A stretch of DNA of 64,000 nt from Paraescarpia echinospica (Eukaryota; Annelida; Polychaeta; Sabellida; Siboglinidae). A program made the translations under genes and the position numbers. The stretch is from the NCBI GenBank assembly GCA_020002185.1, contig CM034543.1, positions 27,980,886-28,044,885 of the forward strand, in the 5' to 3' direction. Position 1 is the stretch's first letter. Each line of letters starts with the position of its first letter. The notes below the pieces were generated by a model that was given only the letters and a program-made list of their open reading frames with translations, made no database searches and had not been told where the DNA came from. Shown in pieces: positions 62,442 to 64,000 of this stretch.

Positions 62442-62760
62442 TTCTCGAAACGAAGTTCTCGAAACGAAGTTCTCGAAACGAAGTTCTCGAAACGAAGTTC
62501 TCGAAACGAAGTTCTCGAAACGAAGTTCTCGAAACGAAGTTCTCGAAACGAAGTTCTCGAAACGAAGTTCTCGAAACGAAGTTCTCGAAACGAAGTTCTC
62601 GAAACGAAGTTCTCGAAACGAAGTTCTCGAAACGAAGTTCTCGAAACGAAGTTCTCGAAACGAAGTTCTCGAAACGAAGTTCTCGAAACGAAGTTCTCGA
62701 AACGAAGTTCTCGAAACGAAGTTCTCGAAACGAAGTTCTCGAAACGAAGTTCTCGAAAAG
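62442..62760. repeat. 14-bp satellite, 22 perfect units
   Basis: TTCTCGAAACGAAG is repeated exactly 22 times from 62442 to 62749 (308 bp), plus a partial unit. Upstream, two or three diverged units (TTCTCCAAAATATT, TTCTGAAAAAAATG) show where it grew from. Because 14 x 3 = 42, all frames stay open (SRNEVLETKFSKRS peptide), so the ORFs are artefacts. Each unit contains TTC-nn-GAA. Confidence 0.96.
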
Positions 62761-62895
62761 ATTATCTGGCACAAATTGGACTCAGTGACCTAAGGTAAGC
62801 TAAGCTGGGCTGCCCCCTAGCGAACTATACCAACTTGCAAATACGTCAACGAAAGCCTCTACCAGGTAATTTAACATGATTCTTGGATATGAAAA

Positions 62896-63165
62896 ATGAA
62901 AGTTTCTAATTTGAAAACGAACTATCCTGAAGAATGTTCAGTAATATCAGGCCAAAGCAATTATATAATTGCTTTGGTCAGGCCTTGCGCTGTCGTAGTG
63001 TACATAATACTTATATCGAGCATTTTTCATCCACGTTATGAGCTGTTTTATCAAAGTTGGAGTTTAAAAGAACTCAAAGTCGATGAACGGAAGAAACGAA
63101 GTGCCAAGCAGTCTGCCAGAAAACGCAAATTGTTTGTCAGGAAGGTTGGTACTGTGTGTGAGTGA
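62896..63165 (+). CDS. Uncharacterised small ORF, doubtful
   Basis: An 89-codon ORF starts MKVSNLKTNYPEECSVISGQ, has a hydrophobic stretch (ALVRPCAVVVYIILISSIF) and a basic C-terminus (ERKKRSAKQSARKRKLFVRK). I recognise no domain. A perfect 26-bp palindrome lies inside it (62952-62977), which argues against a conserved protein. It could be an exon piece, since GT follows the basic region. Confidence 0.2.
   Translation: MKVSNLKTNYPEECSVISGQSNYIIALVRPCAVVVYIILISSIFHPRYELFYQSWSLKELKVDERKKRSAKQSARKRKLFVRKVGTVCE
62952..62977. repeat. Perfect 26-bp palindrome
   Basis: CCAAAGCAATTAT is followed at once by its complement ATAATTGCTTTGG. Confidence 0.9.
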
Positions 63166-63477
63166 TAATTCATGATGTTTCGAAAACTGTCAATAATAAT
63201 ATTTATTCGTACTATAACGTGTACAATTCAGTGAAAGCAACGTATACATCCATTTAATATGTATATAAAACGGTCAGTGCAGCCAGTCTCGTCTATGAAG
63301 CGTGAGCGTCTATGTCATGAATGGGGGGGGGCTATTTTTAAGTGAATATTATTAAACTTTAAAGATAAAAACAGTGTGGAGTCTCCCATCACACAGTGAT
63401 TTGTTTTGTATTTTGTTGACATTATGTAAATTGTTATTGTAAAATTTGTATCTGAGTATTTGTTTTCATATTTTGTA

Positions 63478-63835
63478 GTTCTAGTTGTTTCCAGCGCTTG
63501 GCAATGTTCTATTAACTGACTAGTCTGTATTATTGTGGTTACAATGTAATGGTCTTAGACTTATGAGGTCTCATTCTTTATATACTGGCACTGAGGGTGG
63601 TCATTACCAGGGTGCTTGTCGTCCTCAGTGGTTCTTTTGCGTCCCAAATTGAGACGGGACCTACATTAATGTGATCACCGAGCCACGAGGGATACACAGT
63701 CCCCAATTATGAGAGTAAGATTTTTACACCAAATATCATGCCTGCTCGGTCCAGGTTTCGAACTCAGAGCACTGGCATGCCAGGCGGATGTGCTAACCAC
63801 TACGCTAGCCACACTCTGTATAATTTGTTTCTATT
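63478..63835 (-). mobile_element. tRNA-derived SINE
   Basis: The minus strand has a tRNA-like head: A box TAGCGTAGTGGTTAGCACAT (about 63788-63807) and B box GAGTTCGAAACC (63754-63765), at the right spacing for polymerase III. The body runs to about 63478, ending AGCGCTGGAAACAACTAGAA. The tail recurs at 10386-10435, supporting a dispersed family. Confidence 0.62.
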
Positions 63836-64000
63836 GTTGGGATAAATAAAATGCATCCTTACCTTACCTAAAGATTGGAGGGTGTTTCTTTATTTTATAA
63901 AAACCAGCACAAAACCTTGGAGTAATATACACTATTGAGAGGAATGCGGGGGTACCAGCCCAGCCTGATCACAGTGCTTTCTTCTATATCATGAGCAGTC
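63836..64000. other. No feature seen
   Basis: End of window. Confidence 0.5.

Noticed and set aside
62361..62798. 145-codon ORF with SRNEVLETKFSKR repeats on either strand
   Set aside because: 14-bp satellite read through; both strands are equally open.
63740..63810. A tRNA gene on the minus strand
   Set aside because: A and B boxes are present but the arms do not fold into a full cloverleaf and a SINE body follows; SINE is the better reading.

Overview
The window is nuclear DNA from an animal. It is AT-rich, has spliced genes with GT/AG introns, and is crowded with retrotransposon and DNA-transposon remains and microsatellites; nothing in it looks bacterial or organellar. Penelope-like elements with GIY-YIG endonucleases, several LINE lineages, a Ty3-type LTR element, hAT-like and Tc1-like remnants and a gene with many immunoglobulin exons fit an aquatic invertebrate. 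A mollusc or another lophotrochozoan is my guess, but the sequence alone does not settle the phylum.

Layout. 1-2.1 kb: a decayed Penelope-like element (minus strand). 2.5-18.7 kb: the 3' part of an immunoglobulin-superfamily gene on the minus strand, with five one-domain exons that all use phase-1 introns (V-type first, then four C2/I-type). Its introns hold a THAP relic, a LINE with a minisatellite, Tc1-like and RTE-like scraps, and a 3.6-kb element with long inverted repeats that carries a broken copy of an uncharacterised multicopy gene. 20-31 kb: fragments of several LINEs and a second Penelope-like GIY-YIG domain. 31.9-43.5 kb: two inverted copies of a repeat with a GATGCGATGCGC satellite bracket a nine-exon gene (36.3-41.9 kb, minus) for a DDE integrase-like protein. 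I reconstructed this gene from splice sites and reading phase; single-exon ORF calling misses almost all of it. 44-47 kb: dispersed repeats and a Ty3 scrap. 47.8-52.4 kb: a complete but inactivated Ty3-type element with both LTRs. 53-55 kb: a SINE and a LINE scrap. 55.6-61.2 kb: palindromic GGCCCAACGTTGG minisatellites, a 1-kb CA-rich tract and a spliced, internally deleted hAT-like transposase gene. 62.4-62.8 kb: 22 perfect copies of a 14-bp unit. The far end holds a tRNA-derived SINE.

The two loci that look most like working genes are the immunoglobulin receptor (extracellular, probably adhesion or recognition) and the integrase-like gene. The latter may be a domesticated transposase or the coding part of a large transposon. 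Almost everything else is mobile-element debris. Domain names come from sequence patterns I recognise; no database search was run.
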